Source: Fusicatenibacter saccharivorans
Lineage (GTDB): Bacteria; Bacillota; Clostridia; Lachnospirales; Lachnospiraceae
Direction of reading: 5' to 3'
Assembly (NCBI RefSeq): GCF_027667425.1
Contig: NZ_JAQEGR010000008.1
Span: 127,769 to 191,768 of the forward strand
Length of the DNA: 64,000 nucleotides
Under the pieces are notes generated by a model that was given only the letters and a program-made list of their open reading frames with translations, was not told where the DNA came from and searched no databases. The translations under genes were made by a program, and so were the position numbers. Shown piece by piece: positions 7,318-15,294 of the stretch (positions are counted from its first letter, which is position 1; each line of letters opens with the position of its first letter).

Positions 7318-10119
7318 ATGGGAAAATTTACACCACTGGATTTCAACAAATATGCAGCACTGGCCCGTCAGGCAGCGGCAGAAGGCTGTGTACTTCTGAA
7401 AAACGAAAATGAGGCACTCCCGCTTCGAAAAGGAGACAAAGTGGCTGTTTTCGGAAGAATTGCATTCCACTATTATAAGAGCGGACTTGGCTCCGGCGGT
7501 CTTGTCAATACGAAATACGTTGTCGGTATTCTGGATGCCTTAAAAGAAGAAAAAGACATTACACTCGACGAGAATCTTCTTGGAACATACGAAAAATGGA
7601 TCGAGAAAAATCCGTACGACGAAGGACAGGGCTGGGGCAAGGTGCCGTGGTCCCAAAAAGAGATGGAGCTGACCGACGAGATCGTGGAGAGTGCAAAAGG
7701 CGCCGATGCAGCCATCGTTGTTGTAGGCCGTACCGCAGGTGAGGATCAGGACAACAAAAATGAGGCAGGCAGCTATCTCTTAACCGATACTGAAAAAGAG
7801 ATGGTAGAAAAAGTCAGCAAAGCATTTGCAAGAACAATCGTTGTGCTGAACGTCGGAAACATTATCGACATGAAATGGGTGAAAGAGTGCAATCCGGCAG
7901 CTGTTCTCTATGTATGGCAGGGTGGTCAGGAAGGCGGAAACGGTGTTGCCGATGTACTGATGGGAAGAGTCAATCCGTGCGGTAAGCTGACCGACACGAT
8001 TGCAGAGAATATCGAGGACTATCCGTCCCAAAGCTGCTTCGGCGATCTGACCCGCAATGAGTACAAAGAGGATATCTACGTCGGATACCGCTACTTTGAG
8101 ACCTTTGCAAAAGAGAAAGTATTGTATCCGTTCGGTTTTGGTCTTTCCTATACGACATTTGCCGTGACCGCAGAGGCAGAAGAGAAAGATGTTGACAATG
8201 TAACCGTGACGGCAACCGTTGAAAATACCGGCAAAACGGATGGTAAAGAGGTTGTTCAGGTTTATGTAAAAGCTCCGCAGGGTGTTCTTGGAAAACCATC
8301 CCGCGCACTCGTCGGTTTTGCAAAGACCGGTGTTCTTGCACCAGGCGCAAAAGAGACGCTGACGATCGATGTGACCAAAGAGAGCTTTGCATCCTACGAT
8401 GACAGCGGTGCAACCGGCCACAAATCCTGCTACGTACTCGAAGAGGGCAGTTATGAGTTCTACGTCGGAAGCGATGTCAGAAGCGCAGCCTTTGCCGGTG
8501 CATACGAGCAGCCGTTCAAAGTGGTTGAGATCCTGACCGAGGCTATGGCTCCGGTAGAAGCATTTGAGCGCATGAAAGCTGTTCCGGGCGAAGACGGAAC
8601 GTTAAAACCGGGATATGAGGCAGCTCCTCTGCGCACCGTAGATCCGATCGAGCGCATGAAAGAAAACCGCATGGAGCCGATCACCTATACCGGTGACAAA
8701 GGCTACAAGCTCGGTGATGTCCTGGATAAGAAAGTAACGATGGAAGAGTTCGTGGCACAGCTTTCCGATGAAGATCTGATCTGCATCTTCCGCGGCGAGG
8801 GCATGTGCAGCCCGAAGGTTACTCCGGGAACCGCAGCAGCATTCGGCGGCCTGACACCGGAACTGCAGGAATTCGGTATTCCGGCAGCCTGCTGTACCGA
8901 CGGCCCGTCCGGACTCCGCTTTGACTGCGGAACGAGAGCCTTCTCCATGCCGAACGGAACCCTGCTTGGCTGTACGTTTGACCTTCCGCTGGTAGAAGAT
9001 CTGTACGAGATGGCAGGACGCGAGATGAGACAGAACCGTGTCGATGCCTTGCTCGGACCTGGTATGAATATTCACAGAAACCCGCTGAACGGCCGTAACT
9101 TTGAGTATATCTCCGAGGATCCGTACCTGACCGGATGGATCAGTGCCGTACAGATTCTTGGTATGGAAAAATCCGATGTAACCGGAACCATCAAACATTT
9201 CTGTGCAAATAACCAGGAGTCCAACCGACATCATGTGGACGCCGTTGTTTCCGAGCGTGCCCTGCGTGAAATCTATCTGAAGGGATATGAAATCGCAGTC
9301 AAAGAAGGCGGCGCAAGATCCATCATGAGCACTTACGGACCGGTCAACGGCATCTGGACTGCAGGAAATTACGATCTTCTGACCACGATTCTGCGCGGCG
9401 AGTGGAACTACGACGGCTTCGTTATGACTGACTGGTGGGCAATGTCAAACCGTGAGGGATATGAAGCAACCAAAACAACCCATGCACCGATGGTATCTGC
9501 CGGAAACGATGTCTTCATGGTATGCACCGACTGCTCCGATATGGGACAGGACGATGTGAAAGAGGCACTGGAAAACGGCGAGATCACAAGAGGCGACCTG
9601 CAGAGAAATGCGATGAATGTCCTGCATTTCATCCTTGGAACTCCAAGCATCTTACGGTTCCTGGACCGCATCAGCGAGGAAGAGAAAGAAGCACAGGAGC
9701 AGATGGGCGACAACGATTTCGTTGCAGCAGATCTTGTAACATACGAGGCAGATCCGGCAACGGGAGATGTTGTGATTGACGCATCCGCATGGAACACGAA
9801 AAAAGGAAACAGTGAAGTATGCGGTGTTACGATTCTGGCTGACAAGATGGGAACGTACGATATCGAAATCGAGATGAAATCCGATCTGGAAGACCTCGCA
9901 CAGCTGCCGGTAACCGTGTACATCGACAATATCGTAAAAACTATGATCAGCATCCGCGGAACAAAAGGTGAGTGGATCAAAGAGACGAGAGACCTTGGCT
10001 TCTTCTTCGGCCCGAACCACTACCTGAAGCTGTACTTCGGCGCAAATGGTCTGGAGCTTGGAAAGATCCGCCTGAAGTTAAGAGAAGGCATGGAAGTACT
10101 GAGCAAACACGAGGAATAA
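7318..10119 (+). CDS. Beta-glucosidase-type glycoside hydrolase family 3, permuted domain order
   Basis: 933 aa. The order is inverted compared with most GH3 enzymes: the alpha/beta sandwich comes first (EGCVLLKNENEALPL near residue 20 through the AGEDQDN and YVWQGGQEGG segments), then a fibronectin-III-like domain (about 290-400), then the TIM-barrel catalytic domain with GIPAACCTDGPSG, GPGMNIHRNPLNGRNFEY and the nucleophile motif GFVMTDWW (D705), and last a beta-rich tail of about 130 residues. This arrangement is known from some rumen and gut Firmicutes beta-glucosidases. No signal peptide, so cytoplasmic. ATG 7318 follows AGGAGAAAGGGG. Exact substrate is not readable. Confidence 0.93.
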   Translation: MGKFTPLDFNKYAALARQAAAEGCVLLKNENEALPLRKGDKVAVFGRIAFHYYKSGLGSGGLVNTKYVVGILDALKEEKDITLDENLLGTYEKWIEKNPYDEGQGWGKVPWSQKEMELTDEIVESAKGADAAIVVVGRTAGEDQDNKNEAGSYLLTDTEKEMVEKVSKAFARTIVVLNVGNIIDMKWVKECNPAAVLYVWQGGQEGGNGVADVLMGRVNPCGKLTDTIAENIEDYPSQSCFGDLTRNEYKEDIYVGYRYFETFAKEKVLYPFGFGLSYTTFAVTAEAEEKDVDNVTVTATVENTGKTDGKEVVQVYVKAPQGVLGKPSRALVGFAKTGVLAPGAKETLTIDVTKESFASYDDSGATGHKSCYVLEEGSYEFYVGSDVRSAAFAGAYEQPFKVVEILTEAMAPVEAFERMKAVPGEDGTLKPGYEAAPLRTVDPIERMKENRMEPITYTGDKGYKLGDVLDKKVTMEEFVAQLSDEDLICIFRGEGMCSPKVTPGTAAAFGGLTPELQEFGIPAACCTDGPSGLRFDCGTRAFSMPNGTLLGCTFDLPLVEDLYEMAGREMRQNRVDALLGPGMNIHRNPLNGRNFEYISEDPYLTGWISAVQILGMEKSDVTGTIKHFCANNQESNRHHVDAVVSERALREIYLKGYEIAVKEGGARSIMSTYGPVNGIWTAGNYDLLTTILRGEWNYDGFVMTDWWAMSNREGYEATKTTHAPMVSAGNDVFMVCTDCSDMGQDDVKEALENGEITRGDLQRNAMNVLHFILGTPSILRFLDRISEEEKEAQEQMGDNDFVAADLVTYEADPATGDVVIDASAWNTKKGNSEVCGVTILADKMGTYDIEIEMKSDLEDLAQLPVTVYIDNIVKTMISIRGTKGEWIKETRDLGFFFGPNHYLKLYFGANGLELGKIRLKLREGMEVLSKHEE

Positions 10120-10142
10120 ATAAAAAAAGAAATACAGAGAAA

Positions 10143-10193
10143 AACCGGAACCCGGGAGCCGCTGTTTGAAAGCGGTGCCGGGTTCCGGTTTTT
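10143..10193 (+). terminator. intrinsic terminator of the GH3 gene
   Basis: A long stem (AACCGGAACCCGG pairing with CCGGGTTCCGGTT) followed by a run of five T residues, 25 bp after the GH3 stop codon. Confidence 0.85.
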
Positions 10194-10229
10194 CGTATGA
10201 AAGAAGATTTTTATGGAAGAAGCTGTTTT

Positions 10230-10859
10230 TTAGTGAAGCTCGTCCTCATCCACATCAATCACATTGTCATCGTGCAGGATTTTCTGCTGGTTGATCTCGG
10301 TCTGGATGACGTTTTTGATCCGGCGTTTTGCGCGGCCCATGTAGTAGGTGGTGACAAGATCGGAAATGCCGCTGTAGACAAGGCAGATACCGATGAAAAT
10401 GTTTGTGGTTGCAACGGCATCAAACGGATTGGTACAGATGATGATGCCGAGAACGCTGGTTAAAAGAGCCAGCAGGAACTCAAGCCACCATTTTTCCAGC
10501 CCTGTTTTTTTGAGGTTGAACGCCTTCTGAATGCTGAGCAGTCCGTTTGCCAGAAGGATGATACCGATGACAACCGGGATGAATGCGATTACAAGGTCAC
10601 TTTCAAAGATAACGAAGCAGCCGAACAGAATCAGTACCAGGGCAACGAACAGATCGTAGCGGAAGAAAAACGGCTCGCCGCGGCTTGCAATGTAGCGGAT
10701 CAACGCAACAACGCCGCCAAACAGGAGCAGTGCTCCGGCGATATAACAGATCAGCAAACTCGTTTTTACGGGGTAGACGATCAGCACGATACCTAGTATA
10801 ATAGAGACAGCGGCTGAAAGCAGGAAACTGTTTTTCACATCCTGAAAAAATTGTTTCAT
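10230..10859 (-). CDS. DUF308/HdeD-like membrane protein
   Basis: 209 aa with about six hydrophobic segments in pairs (for example FLLSAAVSIILGIVLIVYP, YIAGALLLFGGVVALIRYI, LVIAFIPVVIGIILLANGL) joined by short polar loops, the pattern of the DUF308/HdeD family, whose E. coli member is linked to acid resistance. The C-terminal tail is acidic (DVDEDELH). ATG 10859 is preceded by AAAGGAG. Stand-alone gene; function beyond membrane location is not known. Confidence 0.75.
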   Translation of the reverse strand: MKQFFQDVKNSFLLSAAVSIILGIVLIVYPVKTSLLICYIAGALLLFGGVVALIRYIASRGEPFFFRYDLFVALVLILFGCFVIFESDLVIAFIPVVIGIILLANGLLSIQKAFNLKKTGLEKWWLEFLLALLTSVLGIIICTNPFDAVATTNIFIGICLVYSGISDLVTTYYMGRAKRRIKNVIQTEINQQKILHDDNVIDVDEDELH

Positions 10860-10999
10860 AAGGATTCTCCTTTCCACTTGAATGTGGTTTTTCGTTTGCT
10901 TTTATAGTAGCTTTTCAAAGCAGAAAAAGCAATGGACAAATTGAAAAAAATGTACGAAGAAATGGAATCGTGAAACGGAAGAAAGAGAGGGTAAAAAAG

Positions 11000-11746
11000 A
11001 TGCAGGACGAACAGAAAAAGTTCCAGGAGAAGCTCTCCGAATTGCTGTCATACGCCAGAGACCATGAAAATAAAGTAACGATGAAAGAAGTCAGAGACTT
11101 TTTTGAAGACTTTGCACTGGATGAGCAGAAAGTCACCTTTGTCTGCGAATATCTGACGATGGAGCAGGTCGATGTGGCAGATTATGAGCCGGGCGTCGTG
11201 CCGGAGGAGACCGAAAAAGAAAAGAAAAAACCGGAGTTTTCCGAGGAGGAGCTGCGTGCCTTACAGCAGTATCTTGACGAACTGCCGGAGACAGAAACAC
11301 CGTCGGAGGAAGAAACGGCAGAGCTTTACCGGAAAGCGGCAGAGGGCGATTCCCTTGCAAAGAGCATGCTCGTGCAGCTCTGGCTTCCGAAAGTTATTGA
11401 GACCGCAAAAGAAATGCACACCCGCGATTTCTTCCTGATGGATCTGGTGCAGGAGGGAAATGTCGGACTTTTAGTAGCGCTGGAGTCCGTTGTAAAAGCT
11501 GAGACGGCGGAGCAGGCGATTGATGCGGCTGTGCGTGAGACGATCAGCGATTTCATGGAAGAACACAGAGTTCAGAAACACAAGGACAATACTGTAGTCA
11601 ATAAAGTAAACCGCTTAAAAGACGCCATCGAGGAACTCTCCGACGGCGATGACATGGATTTCAGTGTGGCAGAGCTTTCCGCGTATCTTGACATGTCCGT
11701 GGAAGAGATTGAGGATATTCTGCGGATTGCAGGCGAAGAGCCGTAA
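11000..11746 (+). CDS. Degenerate sigma-70-like protein without region 4
   Basis: 248 aa. Residues 1-50 resemble the N-terminal region of primary sigma factors (LSYARDHENKVTMKEVRDFF). A region-1.2-like segment (EEELRALQQYLDELPET) and region 2-like helices follow: GDSLAKSMLVQLWLPKVIETAKEM and DLVQEGNVGLLVALESVV correspond to the RNA-polymerase-binding helices of sigma-70. Then comes a region-3-like helical part (SVAELSAYLDMSVEEIEDIL). Region 4 is absent, and the -10-binding region 2.3-2.4 is not recognisable. It may be a sigma-like regulator or anti-factor binding core RNA polymerase; no function is established. ATG 11000 follows GAGAGGG. Confidence 0.6.
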   Translation: MQDEQKKFQEKLSELLSYARDHENKVTMKEVRDFFEDFALDEQKVTFVCEYLTMEQVDVADYEPGVVPEETEKEKKKPEFSEEELRALQQYLDELPETETPSEEETAELYRKAAEGDSLAKSMLVQLWLPKVIETAKEMHTRDFFLMDLVQEGNVGLLVALESVVKAETAEQAIDAAVRETISDFMEEHRVQKHKDNTVVNKVNRLKDAIEELSDGDDMDFSVAELSAYLDMSVEEIEDILRIAGEEP

Positions 11747-11815
11747 CAAAAGGCTGGTATTTGCACAGAAACTGTGTGAATTGGCAATAAAACAAAAGCA
11801 AAGGAGAAAAATACA

Positions 11816-12118
11816 ATGGTACATCATATTGTTATGTGGAAATTCAAACCGGAAGTAGAGGATGCAAAGAAACCGGAGCTGAAAAAAGCGATGGCAGAGA
11901 ACCTGAAAAGCCTGGTCGGCAAAGTGCCGGGACTGTTGACGGTTGACTTTGTAGAAGCACCGCTTGCATCTTCCACCCATGATATGGCACTTGTCACAAC
12001 ACTGGAAAAAGCAGAGGATGTAGCTGTATATGCAAAACATCCAGAGCACGTAAAAGTAGCAGACACCTATGTACGTCCGTACACAACGGAGCGTGCGGCA
12101 CTCGATTACGAAGAGTAA
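11816..12118 (+). CDS. Dabb family (stress-responsive A/B barrel) protein
   Basis: 100 aa, beginning MVHHIVMWKFKPEV, with the pattern of a dimeric alpha/beta ferredoxin-like barrel: first strand with two histidines, central helix (KKAMAENLKSLVGKVPG), then strands TVDFVEAP and DMALVTTLE and the conserved segment YAKHPEHVKVADTYVRPY. AAAGGAG precedes the ATG. Family members are small and mostly of unknown role, some stress-induced. Seventy bp downstream of the sigma-like gene and probably co-transcribed. Confidence 0.85.
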   Translation: MVHHIVMWKFKPEVEDAKKPELKKAMAENLKSLVGKVPGLLTVDFVEAPLASSTHDMALVTTLEKAEDVAVYAKHPEHVKVADTYVRPYTTERAALDYEE

Positions 12119-12154
12119 AAACAAGCACGGACTTTAGCTCGTTGCCCGTGTAAA

Positions 12155-12199
12155 TAAAAAAGTATCCCGCTTCCCCAAAAGGAACGGGATACTTTTTTT
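12155..12199. terminator. bidirectional intrinsic terminator
   Basis: AGTATCCCG (12161-12169) pairs with CGGGATACT (12185-12193), followed by TTTTTT on the plus strand and preceded by an A run that gives a T run on the minus strand. It separates the Dabb gene from the convergent surface-protein gene. Confidence 0.85.
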
Positions 12200-12241
12200 G
12201 TGCCGAGAAGATCAATTCCTGATCTGGTGAATACGTTTCAT

Positions 12242-13882
12242 TTAAGTGTTTTTCTGTTCTTCCTTCTGCAGTTCGTCAATTGTAAGCAGCAGCTCATCGA
12301 TGGAAACCTCTTCGTCCTTCGGATCTTCCGTAAATTCTCTGACCAGTTCTTCGTACGTTCTTCTTCTGTGTTCCAGCGCTTTCCGCGACCGCTCCCGCCG
12401 GATGCGGCGGACATACCGCAGGCGGAGGACAAAGAGCAGAATCAGAACGAGAAGGACAAACGGCATCGCCAGAAAAACAGGATCTGCCTTCCGGATACGG
12501 GCAAAAAGGGATGCACCGGCCGAGGCAAGATGGCGGAACCAGGAAGCGGCATGCACAGTGCCTTTCCAGAACGCTGCGAAATGGGAAGCCACAGATGAGA
12601 AGGAAACCGTGGATGATGCCGGTGCTTTGGAAATGGCCGGTTCCGGTGTCTGGGTTATGGCCGGTGTTTCGGTCGGCGTCGCAGTGGCAGTCGGCGTCGG
12701 TGTCGCCGTCGGAACCGGTTCAAACGTTACGGCAAGGGTATGATCCTTCTGGATATCGGAAAATGTGTAGCTGTCCGGATATTCCGTCACCGGCAGATAC
12801 AAGCCGTCCACCGAGAGCTTCGCGAGCCGGAAGCCTTCGTCTGCCGTGTAGGAAACGGTTTTTTCCTCTCCGCGGGAAACTTCCCCGCCCTCGGACACCG
12901 AGCCATGCTCCGCCGCGGAAGTGGAAACCGTGAACAGATACGGCACCCGGGTGCGGTAGAACTGCACGTACCGTCCACCATCTGCCTTTGTTACGTTTAC
13001 AATCGCAATAAATTCCCCAGGATTTGTCTCGCAGAGGCCCTCTGGTTCATTGATGGTGATATCGTCGGAAAAGCCAAAATCAACCGTGTCGTCCGCAAGC
13101 AGTGTTTTCTGCGAGAGCGAGTATGTCTGGATAAAGTTTCCGATTCCGAGATGCATCGTCAGCGGAAAAAGAAAAAAGAGATCGCCGGAAACACAGAGAT
13201 CCTGAAAGTTTTCCATGTAAAAATCGAAGGGATACGTGCCCCAGTCATCCACCACCTGAAGTGAGGCATCGAGGAGTTTAAAGCCGTAGCCGCCGTCCGC
13301 ATCGGTCTGGATCAGATAGCCGCCGGTGGAGGGAAGATAATCAATACCGAGAATATTGTAGCTTGTCGAGAGCTGGATCCGCTCTTTCTGCTCGAGAGTA
13401 TCCGGGTCGAGGCGGAAGATACATCCGTAATTGGAAGCATCCGGGCTGCTGTAGCCGCTTACGAGGATTTCATGTGTGACGGGATTGTATGCCATACCGT
13501 TCGCGTGAGCAAAGTCTGCGTCCCTTACCTGATGCGCGAGGGAATACTGCGTAACGGGATTTCCGTCTGCGTCTGTATCATTTTTATAGTAGGCAGAGAC
13601 TACGTCCGGCTCTGTCGTCAGATCATTAAAATTTTCGATGCAGATGATATAATCTTCCGTCGCACAGACGGACTGCACCGCGCCGTTGCTGCCGAGAATC
13701 GGATATTCCCCGACCAATTCCCAGGAGGCGCCGGTAAACGGCGTACTGGAGGCAAAACCAGCCTGACAGAGCATGGGGTGAGTCAGAAAGAGAAAAATGC
13801 CCAGAAAAAGGGCAAGAAAAAACCGGCCGGATTTCTTGCCGGTGGGAGATTTTATCGAAAAATTTGTAAATGCAAGCCGCAT
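12242..13882 (-). CDS. Membrane-anchored surface protein with InlB-like repeat
   Basis: 546 aa. N-terminal signal sequence (FFLALFLGIFLFLTHPMLC), then a roughly 300-residue extracellular part made of repeated beta-strand blocks such as GCIFRLDPDTLEQKERIQL and GYLIQTDADGGYGFKLLD, suggestive of a beta-propeller-like fold. Residues about 330-390 look like a divergent InlB B-repeat (TVSYTADEGFRLAKLSVDG, then HTLAVTFEP). A threonine/proline linker (TPTPTATATPTETP) leads to a C-terminal transmembrane helix (FLAMPFVLLVLILLFVLRL) and a basic, charged cytoplasmic tail. Likely displayed on the cell surface; ligand unknown. The frame starts at 13882, with no competing start before the signal peptide. 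Confidence 0.65.
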   Translation of the reverse strand: MRLAFTNFSIKSPTGKKSGRFFLALFLGIFLFLTHPMLCQAGFASSTPFTGASWELVGEYPILGSNGAVQSVCATEDYIICIENFNDLTTEPDVVSAYYKNDTDADGNPVTQYSLAHQVRDADFAHANGMAYNPVTHEILVSGYSSPDASNYGCIFRLDPDTLEQKERIQLSTSYNILGIDYLPSTGGYLIQTDADGGYGFKLLDASLQVVDDWGTYPFDFYMENFQDLCVSGDLFFLFPLTMHLGIGNFIQTYSLSQKTLLADDTVDFGFSDDITINEPEGLCETNPGEFIAIVNVTKADGGRYVQFYRTRVPYLFTVSTSAAEHGSVSEGGEVSRGEEKTVSYTADEGFRLAKLSVDGLYLPVTEYPDSYTFSDIQKDHTLAVTFEPVPTATPTPTATATPTETPAITQTPEPAISKAPASSTVSFSSVASHFAAFWKGTVHAASWFRHLASAGASLFARIRKADPVFLAMPFVLLVLILLFVLRLRYVRRIRRERSRKALEHRRRTYEELVREFTEDPKDEEVSIDELLLTIDELQKEEQKNT

Positions 13883-14123
13883 ATGATGTGTAGGTCCTTT
13901 CTTACAGAAAAAAGGTGAACTTTTTCTGTCATCCTATCTTACCACGGAACCGGCGGAAAGTAAATGAAGGAGGGATGGAGATTTTCTTACATATCGTTTA
14001 AGAAAATGTAATAATTTTGTAGTGTTTGCCGATGCAAAGTAGTTGTAAACATTTTGCCGTCTTGGTAAAATAAACATAACAGAATTCAGAAAATTGTGAA
14101 GAAAAAGGAAAGGCAGAGAACCG

Positions 14124-15140
14124 ATGATTAGAATCAAAGATATTGCAGACCGCGCAGGGGTCAGCCCGACGACGGTTTCGAATGTAATACACGGAAAGAC
14201 AGGGCGCGTCTCAAAGGCGACGGTCGAGAAAATCAACCGGATTTTAAAGGAGATGGAGTACGTGCCGAGTATCAGCGCGCGCATGCTGGCGAATAACAGC
14301 TCCGGTCTCATTGGTGTGGCGCTTGGTTTCATGAAGAAAGGAAATGCATCTTCCTTTGAGGATCCCTTTGTGTCGGCAATGCTCGGAAATCTGGAGTATC
14401 AGATCCGGGAACACGGCTACTATATGATGCTGGTTGCGCGCCATGAGCAGGATGATCTTATGCAGCAGGCGCTCGGCTGGAATTTTGACGGCATGATTGC
14501 GATGGCTCTGAAGGAAAAGGAGATTGCAGAGCTCTCGGAACGTCTCGGAAAACCGCTGGTAACCATTGATCAGTATCTCCCGCCGGAACTTGGAGTCCGC
14601 TCCATTACGATGGATGACCGCGGCGGTGCGTACCAGATGAGTCAGTACCTGATTGGAAAGGGACATAAAAAATTTCTCTTTTTATCCGACTGCGATCTCG
14701 GTGTTGACCACTATCGGTGGCTCGGTGTGCGTCAGGCAATGGAGGAGGCGGGAATTGAGGACTTTGAAAGCCGCCATATTGTGATCCCGTGGGATCCAGA
14801 GCAGAGGGAGAAGGCATATGAGGAGATGCTTCCGTTCTTCAAAAAACAGACAGCGCTCTTTTTTTCATCGGATTACTATGCACTTGAAGCATCCAACTTT
14901 CTGCAGAACAGGGGAATAAAGGTTCCGGAGGAAATTTCAATTGCGGGCTTTGATGATGTTACTTATGCGACACTTGCGCGGCCGAAGCTGACTACCGTGC
15001 ATCAGATGGTGGATGGAAAAGCACGCCGTGCCGTAGAGGTCCTGATGCACCTGATCCAGGATGAGCCGGTACAAAAAGATATTCCGCCATTGCCGACAAC
15101 GCTGGTGGAGAGGGAGTCGGTAAGAGATCTGATGAAGTAA
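14124..15140 (+). CDS. LacI-family transcriptional regulator
   Basis: 338 aa. Residues 1-50 form the DNA-binding headpiece with helix-turn-helix RIKDIADRAGVSPTTVSNVI and the hinge helix ISARMLANNSSG; the rest is a periplasmic-binding-protein-like sugar domain with typical segments (LVTIDQYL, GRKFLF-like LSDCDLGVDHYRWLG, ISIAGFDDV). It directly precedes GH13 and GH31 glucosidase genes in the same direction, and a palindrome with central CpG lies in the gap, so it most likely represses these genes in the absence of an alpha-glucoside. Confidence 0.93.
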   Translation: MIRIKDIADRAGVSPTTVSNVIHGKTGRVSKATVEKINRILKEMEYVPSISARMLANNSSGLIGVALGFMKKGNASSFEDPFVSAMLGNLEYQIREHGYYMMLVARHEQDDLMQQALGWNFDGMIAMALKEKEIAELSERLGKPLVTIDQYLPPELGVRSITMDDRGGAYQMSQYLIGKGHKKFLFLSDCDLGVDHYRWLGVRQAMEEAGIEDFESRHIVIPWDPEQREKAYEEMLPFFKKQTALFFSSDYYALEASNFLQNRGIKVPEEISIAGFDDVTYATLARPKLTTVHQMVDGKARRAVEVLMHLIQDEPVQKDIPPLPTTLVERESVRDLMK

Positions 15141-15182
15141 ATAGTTACCAAATTTGCAGAAAAACTCTTGTAGAAACTGCTG

Positions 15183-15196
15183 GTTTTGCGCAAAAC
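15183..15196. promoter_or_regulatory. candidate LacI-type operator before the GH13 gene
   Basis: GTTTTGCGCAAAAC is a perfect 14-bp palindrome with a central CpG, the usual form of LacI-family operators. It lies 42 bp after the LacI-family gene and 99 bp before the GH13 start codon. A promoter-like TTGAAA at about 15200 follows it. Confidence 0.6.
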
Positions 15197-15294
15197 TATT
15201 GAAAAATCACCGTGAGGTATGGTAAACTGTGCTTGCAAACGACAGAATCAAAGAACCAGACACGTTCTGGGGATGAAATAAAGGAGGTAAAAAA

